Positions 9,606-18,841 of a stretch of 64,000 bases of DNA are shown here, piece after piece. The notes beneath the pieces were generated by a model that was not told the origin of the DNA, ran no database searches, and was given only the letters and a program-made list of their open reading frames with translations. Position 1 is the first letter of the stretch; each line of letters opens with the position of its first letter. The stretch is from assembly GCA_039029355.1 (NCBI GenBank), contig JBCCGI010000038.1, forward strand, positions 10,569 to 74,568. Reading direction: 5' to 3'. This DNA comes from JBCCGI01 sp039029355. Its GTDB lineage: Bacteria > Planctomycetota > UBA1135 > GCA-002686595. The position numbers and the translations under genes were made by a program.

Positions 9606-11405
9606 CTACAGGAAGTCGGTCGAGCTCGACCCGACCGCGAGCCCCAGGGCGTCGGTGATGACCGCCTGCACGCCGAAGACGTCCGGCGCGCCGACCTGGT
9701 TGTCGAAGTTGAGCACCGCGGTGCCCTCGGAATCGCACGGGATCGGCACCTCCAGCACGGTCGCCGCGCTGAGGTTCAGGCCCGTGAAGATCGGGACGCC
9801 GGCGATCGGGATCGGGATCTCGACCGGGCTGACGAGCGCCGCCGGCGCGAGCACCAGCAGGACGAAGCCGTTCGGGATCGCGTTCGTGACCTTGACGGTC
9901 GTGTCGCCGATACCGGTGATCGAGCCGTCGCCCGAGATCTTCAGGGTCGGGCGCCTGGTGTCCAGGATCAGCCGCTCGTTGAGCGCCCCGAAGTCGGTCC
10001 GGGTGTAGGCCAGCTCGCCGTTCTTCGCGGGCTGGAAGGGGAAGAAGATCCCGTCGCCGTTCTCGGGGTTGAAGTCCAGGTTGCCGAAGGCGTTGCCCGT
10101 GTCGCCGAGCACGTAGGTGCCGACGACGCCCAGCTTGTTGATGTTCGCGAGCCGGTTGAAGCCGCTGATCGAGTTGTTCTCGGCCAGGATCAGGATGTCA
10201 CGCTTGGGCTCGTAGACCATCTCGGTCGCGTCGTCGAGGCCCGCGGCCAGCACGTCGGCGTCGCCGATGTTGAACGGCACGAAGGGCGACTCGGGGTTCG
10301 CGAGGTCGGTGGCCTCCCACTCGGGGTCGCCGTCGCGGAAGAACACCATGCGGTCGATCTTGAAGCCGTTCGAGCGCCCCGAGATCTCGACGGTGTGCTT
10401 GCCCGCGGTCAGGTCGTAGTTGGCCTGGTACTGCGTGCCGTCGTCCTCGTCGACTACGCTGTGCCAGTTCCACTTCGCGACGGTCGAGCTCCCCTGGTTC
10501 GAGAAGATCTTGAGCCACTGGCCGCCGTCCACGCGCACCCAGGCGTCGTTCGCCTGATCGGGCTGCGGAGCCTCGTGGCGGTTGTGGTAGCGGAAGCGGT
10601 AGTTGCCGGCTTCAAGCACCTCGAACTCGTAGCTGAGGATGCCGCTGCCGGGGCTGAAGAACAGGTCGGGGCCGTCCCAGCGGTAGTAGGAGTCCCCGGT
10701 GAAGCCAGGGAACGCCGTGGACACGGCCCAGTCGCCGTTCGGCGGCGAGCTCTCGACCTCGATCACGATCAGGCCGTCGTTGATCTGGAACGCGGACGAC
10801 GGCGGGTTGGCGAGCTCGGCCTGCGTGAAGCTGACGATGTCGGTCGTGCCGGCGGCGCCGGACGGATCGAGCGTGCCGTAGAACACGTCGCCGAGGTTGT
10901 CGACGGCGACGGGGCCCGCGAGGCCCTCCATCGCCGCGAGCTCGGTCTGCGTGCCGCTCGTCGTGTCGAGCCGGATCAGCAGGTTGCCGCAGTCGTTGCC
11001 GCAGGTCGACGCGCTGACGATCGCACTGGTCTCGGACTCGAACGCGGCGTCCTTGTTGTTCAGGATCGTGCCGAGCGGGGTCTGCCCGCCTCCGGTCAGG
11101 TCGACGAGCAGCATCTCGCCGGTGTCGGCGTTGCCGACGAGCACGGACGACTCGGTCGGGTCGATCACCATCGCGCCGACCGCGCCGGCCGCGTTGAACG
11201 AGCCGAGGGTCTGCTCGAAGGTGCCGTCGGCCAGCCAGCGCTGAATCAGCAGCCCATCGCAGGTGATGACGGGCCCCTGCTTCATGTTTCGAACGGTGGC
11301 GCCGGTCGGGTAAACGTCGACGGTCGTCTTGAACCCGGCCGCGACGGTGTCGGCGGCAATGGGCGCGGAGAGCGCCACCAGGGAAGCGACAAGGAGAGAT
11401 CTCAT
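9606..11405 (-). CDS. Secreted protein with malectin-like carbohydrate-binding domain and recurrent C-terminal module
   Basis: The protein has 599 residues with signal peptide MRSLLVASLVALSAPIAADTVAA. Residues about 25-205 look like a beta-propeller (GAMVIDPTESSVLVGNADTG, PVAVDNLGDVFYGTLD). Residues about 208-360 resemble a malectin/CBM-like jelly roll: VIEVESS at the start, then YRFRYHNRHE, DAWVRVDGGQWLKI, HTVEISGRSNGFKIDRMVFF. Propeller-like strands follow, and about 483-599 is the C-terminal beta-sandwich module that recurs in this window (FVLLVLAPAALVSPVEIPIP, ending ITDALGLAVGSSSTDFL). The likely role is sugar binding at the cell surface or in the medium. It is convergent with the glycosidase operon. 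There is no evident Shine-Dalgarno, but a 16-bp palindrome lies upstream at 11450-11465. Confidence 0.78.
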   Translation of the reverse strand: MRSLLVASLVALSAPIAADTVAAGFKTTVDVYPTGATVRNMKQGPVITCDGLLIQRWLADGTFEQTLGSFNAAGAVGAMVIDPTESSVLVGNADTGEMLLVDLTGGGQTPLGTILNNKDAAFESETSAIVSASTCGNDCGNLLIRLDTTSGTQTELAAMEGLAGPVAVDNLGDVFYGTLDPSGAAGTTDIVSFTQAELANPPSSAFQINDGLIVIEVESSPPNGDWAVSTAFPGFTGDSYYRWDGPDLFFSPGSGILSYEFEVLEAGNYRFRYHNRHEAPQPDQANDAWVRVDGGQWLKIFSNQGSSTVAKWNWHSVVDEDDGTQYQANYDLTAGKHTVEISGRSNGFKIDRMVFFRDGDPEWEATDLANPESPFVPFNIGDADVLAAGLDDATEMVYEPKRDILILAENNSISGFNRLANINKLGVVGTYVLGDTGNAFGNLDFNPENGDGIFFPFQPAKNGELAYTRTDFGALNERLILDTRRPTLKISGDGSITGIGDTTVKVTNAIPNGFVLLVLAPAALVSPVEIPIPIAGVPIFTGLNLSAATVLEVPIPCDSEGTAVLNFDNQVGAPDVFGVQAVITDALGLAVGSSSTDFL

Positions 11406-11449
11406 GGGTGAGTAGGCAGAACGCCGGTTCCGGTGGGGTCGGAGAAGCC

Positions 11450-11465
11450 TTTGCCCGGGGGCAAA
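11450..11465. promoter_or_regulatory. Palindrome upstream of the malectin-like gene (possible operator)
   Basis: TTTGCCC-GG-GGGCAAA is a perfect 7-bp inverted repeat with a 2-nt centre, 45 bp upstream of the ATG at 11405. The position fits an operator near the promoter, but nothing else identifies a regulator. A chance palindrome is possible in this composition. Confidence 0.3.
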
Positions 11466-11605
11466 CGACCGAACATCGTAGCGCGGCCCCCGGAGTCGTC
11501 TAGATAGGCGCTTCCCCGATCGGATGGGAAGTTAACCCGTCTTTAGCTCAGCTGGATCCTTTCATGAAGCCCGCCAGCAAGCCGCCTCCGGGGGTGTCGC
11601 GATCG

Positions 11606-14600
11606 TTACCTCACGCGTAGCTTGACCTTGCGTTCAGGCTGCCCGGTGACGTTGACCCGCTTGCGGCCCTTCCGGCCGTCGTCGGTCGTCGCGATCAGCT
11701 CGTAGGACCCGGGGGCGACCGGGCCGATGCGGTGCACCGGCTCGCCGGTGTTGCCCTCGAGTAGGGTCATCAGCTCGACCACCGAGCGCATCGTGCTGAG
11801 CTCGCGGCCCTGGCTGTCGCGGACGCTCAGGCGCGACTCGACGTCGCCTCCGCTCTGGTCGACGACGCGAACGACGAGGACCGAGCCCGTGACCAGCACG
11901 ACCTGCCCCTCGCCCGCTCCGGCCTCGGGGATCACGATCGCCTCGCTATCGACGCTCGCACCGGCGGCGTTGCGGGCGCTGAACGTGTAGGTGCCGGGCG
12001 CCACTCCCTCGTACGCGAAGCGGCCGGCGGCGTCGGTCGCGACCATCGTGAAGTGCTCGAGCAGACGCCCCGCACCGTCGCGCACGAAGATCGACGCCTC
12101 GGGAACCGGCGCGCCGTTCTCGCCCAGCACGAGCCCCTTCAACACGCCGGGCGCCCTCAGCTGGAAGTCGATCGAGTCGAGCCACTCGCCCTCGCTGAGC
12201 TTCAGCCCGTCGCGCACGATGCGCCCTCCGGGGCTGTCGCCGCCGAGCACACCGCCCATCGCGGTGCCGCCGGCGCCCAACGAATACGTGCCCGGACGCA
12301 GGTACGGAATGTCGTAGCGGCCCTCGCCGTCGGTCACCGTGTCGACGAAGCGGTTGCCGAGGAAGCTGCCGAACGCCACGGGTCCGTCGACGTTCAGCGT
12401 GACGCGCGCGCCGGCGAGCGGCTCGCGGTCGGGGCCAAGCACGCGCCCGGAGATCCGGCCGAGCGGGAGCTCGATCTCGAACTCGTGCTCCGAGGCGCCC
12501 GAGGGGATCGTCTCGGTGTACTCGACGTTGTTCTGCTGCCCGAGGTCCGCGCCCGACTGCACCGTCACCTGGTAGCCGCCCGACCCGTCCAGCAGGAACT
12601 CGAACGTGCCGTCGCCGCTGGTCGGCGTCATCTTCATCTCGCCGATCGACGTCGCGTCGCCCGGCATCACCATCACCAGCATGCCCTCGACCGGCTCGCC
12701 GGCGTGGACAACGCGGCCGTAGAACTTGATCGGCTCCTCGCCGGGCGCGCCAAGTACGACGTGGCTCTCCTCGCCGTCGACGATCTCGACGAACTCCATC
12801 TTCATGTTGCCGAGGAAGTCGGCCATCGCCTGCTCGTTACCGCGCTCGGGGTCGGCGGTCATGAAGTCGCCGCTGGCGAGCACCTGCCAGTTGCCGGGCT
12901 CGATGTGCTCGACGCGGAACAGCCCTTCGGAGTCGGTCGTGATCAGGTGGCGCATGCCGTACCCCGGCAGCTTCTGCGCGATCACCATCGTGCCCGGGTC
13001 CGGCTCGCCGACGTCGTCGTAGAGCTCACCGGTCAGCGTGCCGCCGATCCGCAGCTGCAGCACGACCTCGTCGAGCAGCGCTCCGGGCTCGACCTCGCAC
13101 GGGACGGCCTCGCTGCGCGCGAAGCCGTCGAGCGACGCGACGAGGTTCAGGGACCCGGCGTCGAGGTCCTCCATGCGAAACCGGCCCTCGGCGTCGCAGC
13201 GGACCTCGGGAATGCCGCCGGTCGACATCGCGCGCATCATCGCGGCGAGCTCTAGCTCGAGCGAGACCTTGGCGCCGGGCGCGGGGGCGCCGTAGGGGTC
13301 GACCACGAGGCCCTCGATCGAGGCGGAGGGCGCCAGCGCGAAGACCAGCTCCTCGGCGCCCTCGGGGACAGGGGCCTCAAAGGGGCGCGTCTCCGACGCG
13401 GAGAAGCCGTCGGCCGACGCCGACAGCTCCCAGGTCCCCGGTTCGAGATCCTCGATCGCGAAGCGGCCGTCCTCGTCCTCGAAGGGCCACGTGCGGTACT
13501 CGGCGCCCACGCCGAACATCGCGTCGGCGCCCTGCGCGCCGTGGATCCGGAACTGGGTGATGGGCGCGCCGTCGGCGTCGACCACGCGCCCGCGGAGGGG
13601 CAGGATGCGCGCGAGCGTGAGCTCGAGCGGGTCGCCACCCGCCACGGCGCCCTTGCGGCGCGCGCTCCAGCTGCCGGCGCGCTCGCCGCTCTCGACCTCG
13701 ACCGCCGCGGTGACGTCGTAGGCGATCTCGCGCAGGCCGAAGATCTCGAAGCCGCCGTCTCCGGCGGACTTGCCGGATGCAACGCGCTGCGCCTGTGACC
13801 CTTCGAGCCCGCCGAAAGGGCTCGCGGGGATGGTCACCGTGACGAGCGTGCCCGGCGCCGGATCGCCGCCGGGGAAGACCGTGCTGCCCGCCAGCGCGGA
13901 GCCGCGGTCGAGGACAAGCTCCAACCCCTCGATCGTGTCGCCATCGAACGCCTCCTGGGCGACGTCGTGGCGCAGCTTGCGGTAACCCTCCGCGGCGACG
14001 CGCATCGAGAGCGGCCCCGCGCACACCGCGCGGAGCTCGAAGACGCCGTCCGCGTCGCTCTCGCCTTCGCGAACCGCTCCGTACGCCTGCCCGATGATCG
14101 TGCGCAGTCGCACCTCGATCGACGCGCGGCCGATCGGGTCACCGCCGGCGTCGACCACGCGCCCGCGCAGCGTCGCGCCCGGCGCGAGCGCGACCTCGAC
14201 CTCGGAGCGCTCACCCGGCTTCAGCTCGATGCCGGTGACGAGCGGCGCGGCAAAGTGCTCGGGCAGCGCGAAGACCGCGCGGGGGAGGCGCGGGTTGATG
14301 CCGCGGAACTCAAAGCGGCCGTCTGCATCGCACTCGTCGCCCTGCCCCCACGCCTCCTCTTGAATCGCCTCCGGGTTGAACCCTGCGCTGAGGTCGGGGC
14401 CGAGCCCGACCTCGGTGCCCGACAGGTCGGCGTCCACACCCGACGTTCCTCGCGGTGGGACCAGCACGCCCTGGACCCAGGCGCCGAGCTCGGCGCCGAG
14501 CACGACCGGCTCGGCCGCGGGCAGGTCCACCGCGACCGTGCCGCGCGCGAAGAGGTAGCGGCCGGCGACGCCGAGGTGCGCGAAGCGCTTTCCCGCCGGC

Positions 14601-15094
14601 AGGGCGATCCGGAAGGCGCCGTCCTCATCGACCTCGGCCAACGAGACCAGCCCTTCCTGGAACGAGGGCGTGGCCTTCCAGGCTTCTTCGCCCGGGCCCT
14701 GGTAGAAGGCGGGCGCCTTCATCTCGGCCTCGACCGCGACGACGAGCACGCGCTCGTCCTCGGGAGTTCCCTCGGGGAAGGCGATGCGGCCCTCGAGCCA
14801 CTGCTCGCCCTCTTGCTGCCACTCCGGCTTCGCCGGGGCACTCTGCGCGCCGCCCTCGGTCGGGCTCAGCTGGCGCGCCTCGCGACCGGCCGAGGCGCCC
14901 TCGGTCGGGGCGAGGTCGGCCCCCGCCACAAGCGCCTCCTCGCCTCCCGCGGCCGACGCGGGCGTGGCCGGGGCGCGATCGGCGGGCTCGCGCCCGGAGC
15001 CATCGTCGGAGGAACGGAGAAGGAACCAGCCGACCGTGCCCAGGAGCGCGAGAGCGACGGCGGCCACCAAGGCGGGAAGCTTGCGGGGACCCAT
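11606..15094 (-). CDS. Membrane-anchored protein of tandem carboxypeptidase-regulatory-like domains
   Basis: The protein has 1162 residues. A single N-terminal hydrophobic segment (about 8-26, LVAAVALALLGTVGWFLL) followed by a long disordered Ala/Glu/Pro linker anchors a beta-rich ectodomain. At least eight repeats carry the 'G.V.D..G.P' start and 'F.I..L.PG.Y' end of carboxypeptidase regulatory-like (CarboxypepD_reg) folds. Examples are RGRVVDAGGDPIGRASIEV, RGRVVDADGAPITQFRIHG, EGLVVDPYGAPAPGAKVSL, SGRVLGPDREPLAGARVTL and KGLVLGENGAPVPEASIFV. No catalytic domain is visible, so this is probably a structural, adhesive or sensor-like surface protein. AAGGG six bases before ATG 15094 supports the start. 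It appears monocistronic. Confidence 0.82.
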   Translation of the reverse strand: MGPRKLPALVAAVALALLGTVGWFLLRSSDDGSGREPADRAPATPASAAGGEEALVAGADLAPTEGASAGREARQLSPTEGGAQSAPAKPEWQQEGEQWLEGRIAFPEGTPEDERVLVVAVEAEMKAPAFYQGPGEEAWKATPSFQEGLVSLAEVDEDGAFRIALPAGKRFAHLGVAGRYLFARGTVAVDLPAAEPVVLGAELGAWVQGVLVPPRGTSGVDADLSGTEVGLGPDLSAGFNPEAIQEEAWGQGDECDADGRFEFRGINPRLPRAVFALPEHFAAPLVTGIELKPGERSEVEVALAPGATLRGRVVDAGGDPIGRASIEVRLRTIIGQAYGAVREGESDADGVFELRAVCAGPLSMRVAAEGYRKLRHDVAQEAFDGDTIEGLELVLDRGSALAGSTVFPGGDPAPGTLVTVTIPASPFGGLEGSQAQRVASGKSAGDGGFEIFGLREIAYDVTAAVEVESGERAGSWSARRKGAVAGGDPLELTLARILPLRGRVVDADGAPITQFRIHGAQGADAMFGVGAEYRTWPFEDEDGRFAIEDLEPGTWELSASADGFSASETRPFEAPVPEGAEELVFALAPSASIEGLVVDPYGAPAPGAKVSLELELAAMMRAMSTGGIPEVRCDAEGRFRMEDLDAGSLNLVASLDGFARSEAVPCEVEPGALLDEVVLQLRIGGTLTGELYDDVGEPDPGTMVIAQKLPGYGMRHLITTDSEGLFRVEHIEPGNWQVLASGDFMTADPERGNEQAMADFLGNMKMEFVEIVDGEESHVVLGAPGEEPIKFYGRVVHAGEPVEGMLVMVMPGDATSIGEMKMTPTSGDGTFEFLLDGSGGYQVTVQSGADLGQQNNVEYTETIPSGASEHEFEIELPLGRISGRVLGPDREPLAGARVTLNVDGPVAFGSFLGNRFVDTVTDGEGRYDIPYLRPGTYSLGAGGTAMGGVLGGDSPGGRIVRDGLKLSEGEWLDSIDFQLRAPGVLKGLVLGENGAPVPEASIFVRDGAGRLLEHFTMVATDAAGRFAYEGVAPGTYTFSARNAAGASVDSEAIVIPEAGAGEGQVVLVTGSVLVVRVVDQSGGDVESRLSVRDSQGRELSTMRSVVELMTLLEGNTGEPVHRIGPVAPGSYELIATTDDGRKGRKRVNVTGQPERKVKLRVR

Positions 15095-15490
15095 GGTGCC
15101 CTTCTAGCACCGCCCGGGGACGGCGGCATTCATGCGCATCGTATTCTTCGGGCGCGTCGCCGTGGGGCCGCTCGAGCGCGTCCTCAGGAGCGCATCGGGG
15201 CGCGCTCAAACACGCCGCATAGTTCGATGCCCTTTCCTTACAGACGGCGTAGCGCTCGATACGGGGCCGGAGGGGGGCGCCCGCCACCGCGTGTCACGCG
15301 TTGGTCACGCGGCGCTGCGCGGAGAGGAAAAAATGAACCGCAAAACCGAGCGCCGAGAAAAGGCCACAACGACGGGCTTTTCTCCCCGTACCCCGCCTGC
15401 CCGGCCGCCTCCGTGACCCGCGGGTTGCACCCCCAACCCGCGCGGCTCCGGTAGGCTCGAAATCCCCTCCCCTCGGTCCTCCTGCTGACC
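15095..15490. other. Intergenic region between divergent genes (396 bp)
   Basis: The region carries the divergent promoters for the minus-strand repeat protein and the plus-strand coiled-coil gene. It includes a less GC-rich patch near 15325-15385 (GGAAAAAATGAACCGCAAAACC). Open frames crossing it have no codon-usage or family support. I see no RNA gene. Confidence 0.4.
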
Positions 15491-16099
15491 ATGGACGATC
15501 CCTTTCCGACACGCGCCGCACGTACCGCCGTCCTGAAACGACTCACGTCGCTGGAGCGACGTCGCTCCGAGCTCAGCTCGGACGTGGCGTCGATCGCACT
15601 GCTGATCGACCGCGAACGGCGGCGTGGCGAGGAGGACAGCGCGAGCGAGGACGAGCGCGCGGAGTCCGAGGTCCACCGGCGGCTGCTCGAGAGCCGCCTC
15701 GGCGAGCTCGAAGAGGACATCGAGAGCATCCTCGAAGAGGCGCGTGCGGTCGCCGAGCACCCCGAGCGGGTCACGGAGCTGCCCACGAGCCCGCGCCGCA
15801 AGGCGACGCTGTTGACGCTCCGGGCGGCCGCGGTCGCGTTGGAGTGCACCGAAGAGGAGATCACCGCGCGCATCCGCTCCGGCGAGATGCGCGCGACGCG
15901 CGGGCTCGGCCCGGACGGCGAGCTGGCCGTGATGGTGCAGCGCGCGGTCGTCGAGGAGGAGCAGGAGCGGCTCGCCGCGCCTACGCCTTCCGCACGGCCC
16001 GCGGCCACGAGGCGCGGCCGCGGCCTGGCCGCCGCCGCCATCCTCGTGGTGATGATCGGCGGAGCGCTCGGGGCGCTCGCCTGGATGGACCGCATCTAG
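15491..16099 (+). CDS. Coiled-coil protein with HTH-like segment and C-terminal membrane anchor
   Basis: The protein has 202 residues and no signal peptide. Residues about 10-95 are charged, Glu/Arg rich and heptad-like (RRSELSSDVASIALLIDRER, RLLESRLGELEEDIESILEE), which predicts a coiled coil. Residues about 112-155 (LRAAAVALECTEEEITARIR, then SGEMRATRGLGPDG) resemble the excisionase/MerR-type helix-turn-helix where a recognition helix is followed by 'SGE(L/M).A.R'. A linker leads to one hydrophobic helix at about 179-198 (AAAAILVVMIGGALGALAWM), a tail-anchor-like arrangement. It could be a membrane-tethered DNA-binding or scaffolding protein; no named family is recognised. It is convergent with the gene at 16149-18743. 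Confidence 0.65.
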   Translation: MDDPFPTRAARTAVLKRLTSLERRRSELSSDVASIALLIDRERRRGEEDSASEDERAESEVHRRLLESRLGELEEDIESILEEARAVAEHPERVTELPTSPRRKATLLTLRAAAVALECTEEEITARIRSGEMRATRGLGPDGELAVMVQRAVVEEEQERLAAPTPSARPAATRRGRGLAAAAILVVMIGGALGALAWMDRI

Positions 16100-16107
16100 C
16101 GCCGCCG

Positions 16108-16127
16108 CCGCGCCCCGCAGGGCGCGG
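16108..16127. terminator. Short hairpin between convergent genes
   Basis: CCGCGCCC-CGCA-GGGCGCGG forms a perfect 8-bp stem with a 4-nt loop in the 49-bp gap between two convergent stops. It lacks a U tract, so termination activity is uncertain. Confidence 0.35.
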
Positions 16128-16148
16128 GCAGCGGACGCCCGAGCGCGG

Positions 16149-18743
16149 CTAAGGAAGGAAGCTCAGCGGCAGCGCGTTGCTCGCGAAGGTCACGGCCAGC
16201 GAGACCGGATCGATCCCGATCCACGCGTGGTGCGCCTGCAGGCTCACCAGGTTCGAGAAGCCGGGCGCCAGCTGGAACTGCGCGCTGCCCTGCCCGAGCC
16301 CGTCGAGGATGCCGAACGTCCCGACGAGCGGCGGCGTGTTGGCGTGGGCCAGGCTGTAGCCGTAGTAGACATCCTGGATCAGCGGCACGTGGACGGCGCC
16401 GACGTTGAAGCCGGGCTCGGTGCCGGTGAGGCTGCCCAGCACGAGGTAGAGCTCGGAGGCGAGCGCATCGCCGCCGTTCAGCGTGAACTGCGCCGTGCCG
16501 CCGGCCGAGGCCGAGAGCTCGCCCGTGTCCGCGCTGAAGGGCTGGCACTCGTCGGGGGTGCCCTCGCCGTCGAGGTCGAGCGACGTGCCCGCGGCGATGT
16601 CGAGGCTGTCGGTCACGCCGTTGCCGTTGCAGTCGGGGCACTCGATCGCGATCACCTCGAAGTCGTCGATCGCGGCCTCGACGATCGAGGGTGCGCCGTT
16701 GTCCGAGGCGATGAAGCGAACGCGCACGCTGTCGGTCGCCTCGACGAAGTCGGTGACGTTGAAGCTGTGCTCAAACCAGCCGCCGAACGTGCCCTCGCCG
16801 TCGGGTCCGATCACCTCGACGTTGGTCCAGTTCGCGCCGCCGTCGTCCGAGACGCCGACCTTGAACGTGTCCATGCCGGGGTTGAGGCCCTTCACGTTCG
16901 AGTACCAGCGCATATAGCTGATACGCGGATCCAGCAGCCCCTCGAGGTCGAGCACCGGCGAGATCAGCGTCGTCGGGCCGTCGTTGACGTCGGCCTCGAT
17001 GATCAGGCCGCCCTCGGTCCCCTGCCCCGTGAAGAAGCACTGCGTGCCGGCCAGCGTCGTGTCGTCCTCGGGCTGCGCCGGCGTTCCGTTCGGGTCGTCG
17101 CGCACCCACAGGCCGTTGGTCGCCGTGTCGCCGGGCGCGCCCGCGGTCCAGCCCTGGTCGGTCTCGAAGTCGTCCACGAAGATCACCGGCGCCGCGTCGG
17201 CAACGACGGCCTCGTACATGCCGCCGTTCGGCGGCGAGACCCACGTGACGCCGCTCGTCGAGTCGGCCGACACGTAGTAGGACAGGTCGGTACCGCACGC
17301 GAAGCCGGGGATACTCGCCGAGAAGGTGTTGCCGCCGAGGTCGCTCAGCGGGACCGAGACCATGCCGTTGCCGTCGTCGTAGTGCAGCTGCGCGGTGCCA
17401 GGCGCATAGTCGCCCGGGTTGAGCTCGTTCAGCACGACGTTGAAGCCGTCGCCGGCCGGCGAGAGGACGTCGGGGGCGCCGCCGGGGATCTCGATCTGAA
17501 CGAGCGGCGTGCCGACCCACATCATGAACAGGCCGCGCTCGAGGTCGCTGCCGATCACCAGCTCGCCCGAGAAGTACGGGTAGTTGCTCCACATCCCGTT
17601 GAACGTCGCGCCGTCCCCCGCGGGGTCGGTGTCGAACCACGCGGTCTCGAAGGCGTTCAGCGGATCGCTGACGTCGAAGACCCGCAGGCCGCTGCGGTAG
17701 TTAGCCTCGTAGAGGAGGTCGCCCTCGACGTACAGGTTGTGCCCGATCGCGGGGTTGTCGTTCGTGAAGGAGCCCTCGTACACCGGGTTGTCGATGTCTG
17801 AGACGTCGATGACGTACGTGGTGGTCTTGATCGGGCCGCCCTCGTCGAGCTCGTCGTTGACGAACAGCGTCAGGCCGTCCTCCGACAGCCAAGCCTGGTG
17901 CGAGTAGCGCGCGCCGGGCCAGGAGATCTGCCCGCGGTGCACGGGGTTCGACTTGATCGTCACGTCGACGATGCTGATGCCCGTGTCGGTGCCGCCGCCG
18001 TTGAAGCCGCTGCAGCAGAAGGCGATCTGCCGACCCGCGTAGGGCCCGGACGTGAAGGTCTTGATCTGCGCGTCGTGTACGTACCGGTCCGACCACGAGC
18101 CCGCGAAGCTCGGGCTCGCCGGGTTGGCGAGGCTGTACATGCGCAGCCCGTTGCTCCCCCCGCCGCAGCGGTACAGGAAGCCGCTGTCGGTATCGAGGGC
18201 GACGTTGTGCGACGAGTTGACCCCGCCGGTCGTCACCGTGTTCTCGAGCACGATCTGGCCCGCGTCGACGTTGGCGAGGTTCACGATCTGGATGCCGCTG
18301 CCGCCCTCGCTGACGACGTAGGCGCGCGTGCCGTAGACCTTGACGTCGCGCCACAGGCTGTTCGGCCCGTCGACGAAGCCGATGATCGACGGGTCGCCGG
18401 GGTTGGTGACCTCGACGACGTGCAGGCCGTCGCTGCTGCCGAAGAGCGCGTACTCGCGCCCCGAACCCGAGGTGTAGCCCCAGCAGTCGTTGCCGCTCTG
18501 CGGGCTGCCGAAGTCGCCCAGCGGCAGCCACGACAGCAGCGTGACGTTCTGCGCCTGGAAGGTACCGCTCGCGCTGAGCTCGATCCCTCCGCCGCGCCCC
18601 CACGTACCGGTGCGGTAGCCGACGCTTTGCACCGGCGGCTTGCGGTGCAGGATCTTGGGATCGTCCTCGTGGGCGGCGGTGGCGGGCGGAAGGCTTAGAA
18701 AGAACGCCCCGGAAAGAAGCAGGTGGAATGCAGGCAGACGCAT
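16149..18743 (-). CDS. Choice-of-anchor B family exported protein with jelly-roll and C-terminal recurrent module
   Basis: The protein has 864 residues with signal peptide MRLPAFHLLLSGAFFLSLPPATAA. Residues about 40-420 carry the LVIVD-like propeller of choice-of-anchor B proteins: GNDCWGYTSGSGREYALFG, HVVEVTNPGDPSIIGFVDG, WRDVKVYGTRAYVVSE, SHQAWLSEDGLTLFVNDE, GLRVFDVSDP. Residues about 425-515 are Ig-like. About 516-701 is a MAM-like jelly roll (DDFETDQGWTAG, ISYMRWYSN, VRVRFIASDNGAPSIVEAA). A dockerin/EF-hand-like Asp-rich stretch (CPDCNGNGVTDSLDIAAG) follows, and residues about 735-864 are the recurrent C-terminal module ending LPLSFLP. The Ig-plus-jelly-roll block is closely repeated in the metalloprotease at 57702-60173. 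It is a surface or secreted protein of unknown ligand. Confidence 0.85.
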   Translation of the reverse strand: MRLPAFHLLLSGAFFLSLPPATAAHEDDPKILHRKPPVQSVGYRTGTWGRGGGIELSASGTFQAQNVTLLSWLPLGDFGSPQSGNDCWGYTSGSGREYALFGSSDGLHVVEVTNPGDPSIIGFVDGPNSLWRDVKVYGTRAYVVSEGGSGIQIVNLANVDAGQIVLENTVTTGGVNSSHNVALDTDSGFLYRCGGGSNGLRMYSLANPASPSFAGSWSDRYVHDAQIKTFTSGPYAGRQIAFCCSGFNGGGTDTGISIVDVTIKSNPVHRGQISWPGARYSHQAWLSEDGLTLFVNDELDEGGPIKTTTYVIDVSDIDNPVYEGSFTNDNPAIGHNLYVEGDLLYEANYRSGLRVFDVSDPLNAFETAWFDTDPAGDGATFNGMWSNYPYFSGELVIGSDLERGLFMMWVGTPLVQIEIPGGAPDVLSPAGDGFNVVLNELNPGDYAPGTAQLHYDDGNGMVSVPLSDLGGNTFSASIPGFACGTDLSYYVSADSTSGVTWVSPPNGGMYEAVVADAAPVIFVDDFETDQGWTAGAPGDTATNGLWVRDDPNGTPAQPEDDTTLAGTQCFFTGQGTEGGLIIEADVNDGPTTLISPVLDLEGLLDPRISYMRWYSNVKGLNPGMDTFKVGVSDDGGANWTNVEVIGPDGEGTFGGWFEHSFNVTDFVEATDSVRVRFIASDNGAPSIVEAAIDDFEVIAIECPDCNGNGVTDSLDIAAGTSLDLDGEGTPDECQPFSADTGELSASAGGTAQFTLNGGDALASELYLVLGSLTGTEPGFNVGAVHVPLIQDVYYGYSLAHANTPPLVGTFGILDGLGQGSAQFQLAPGFSNLVSLQAHHAWIGIDPVSLAVTFASNALPLSFLP

Positions 18744-18841
18744 AGAGCTCTTGAGGGGGATGTGGCCGAGAAACTGGCGCTGAGCGCCGAGGCGCTCATC
18801 CTACCGGAACATCCGCATCCTCGGGACGCGGGCTACAGGAC

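Noticed and set aside
11544..11555. TAGCTCAGCTGG, a match to a tRNA D-arm box
   Set aside because: No T-arm consensus, acceptor stem or anticodon arm can be folded around it, so it is a chance match or at best a remnant.
15238..16095. A 285-codon minus-strand frame antisense to the coiled-coil gene
   Set aside because: It is Ser/Arg-rich shadow text. The opposite strand encodes a coherent coiled coil and membrane helix with normal codon bias.
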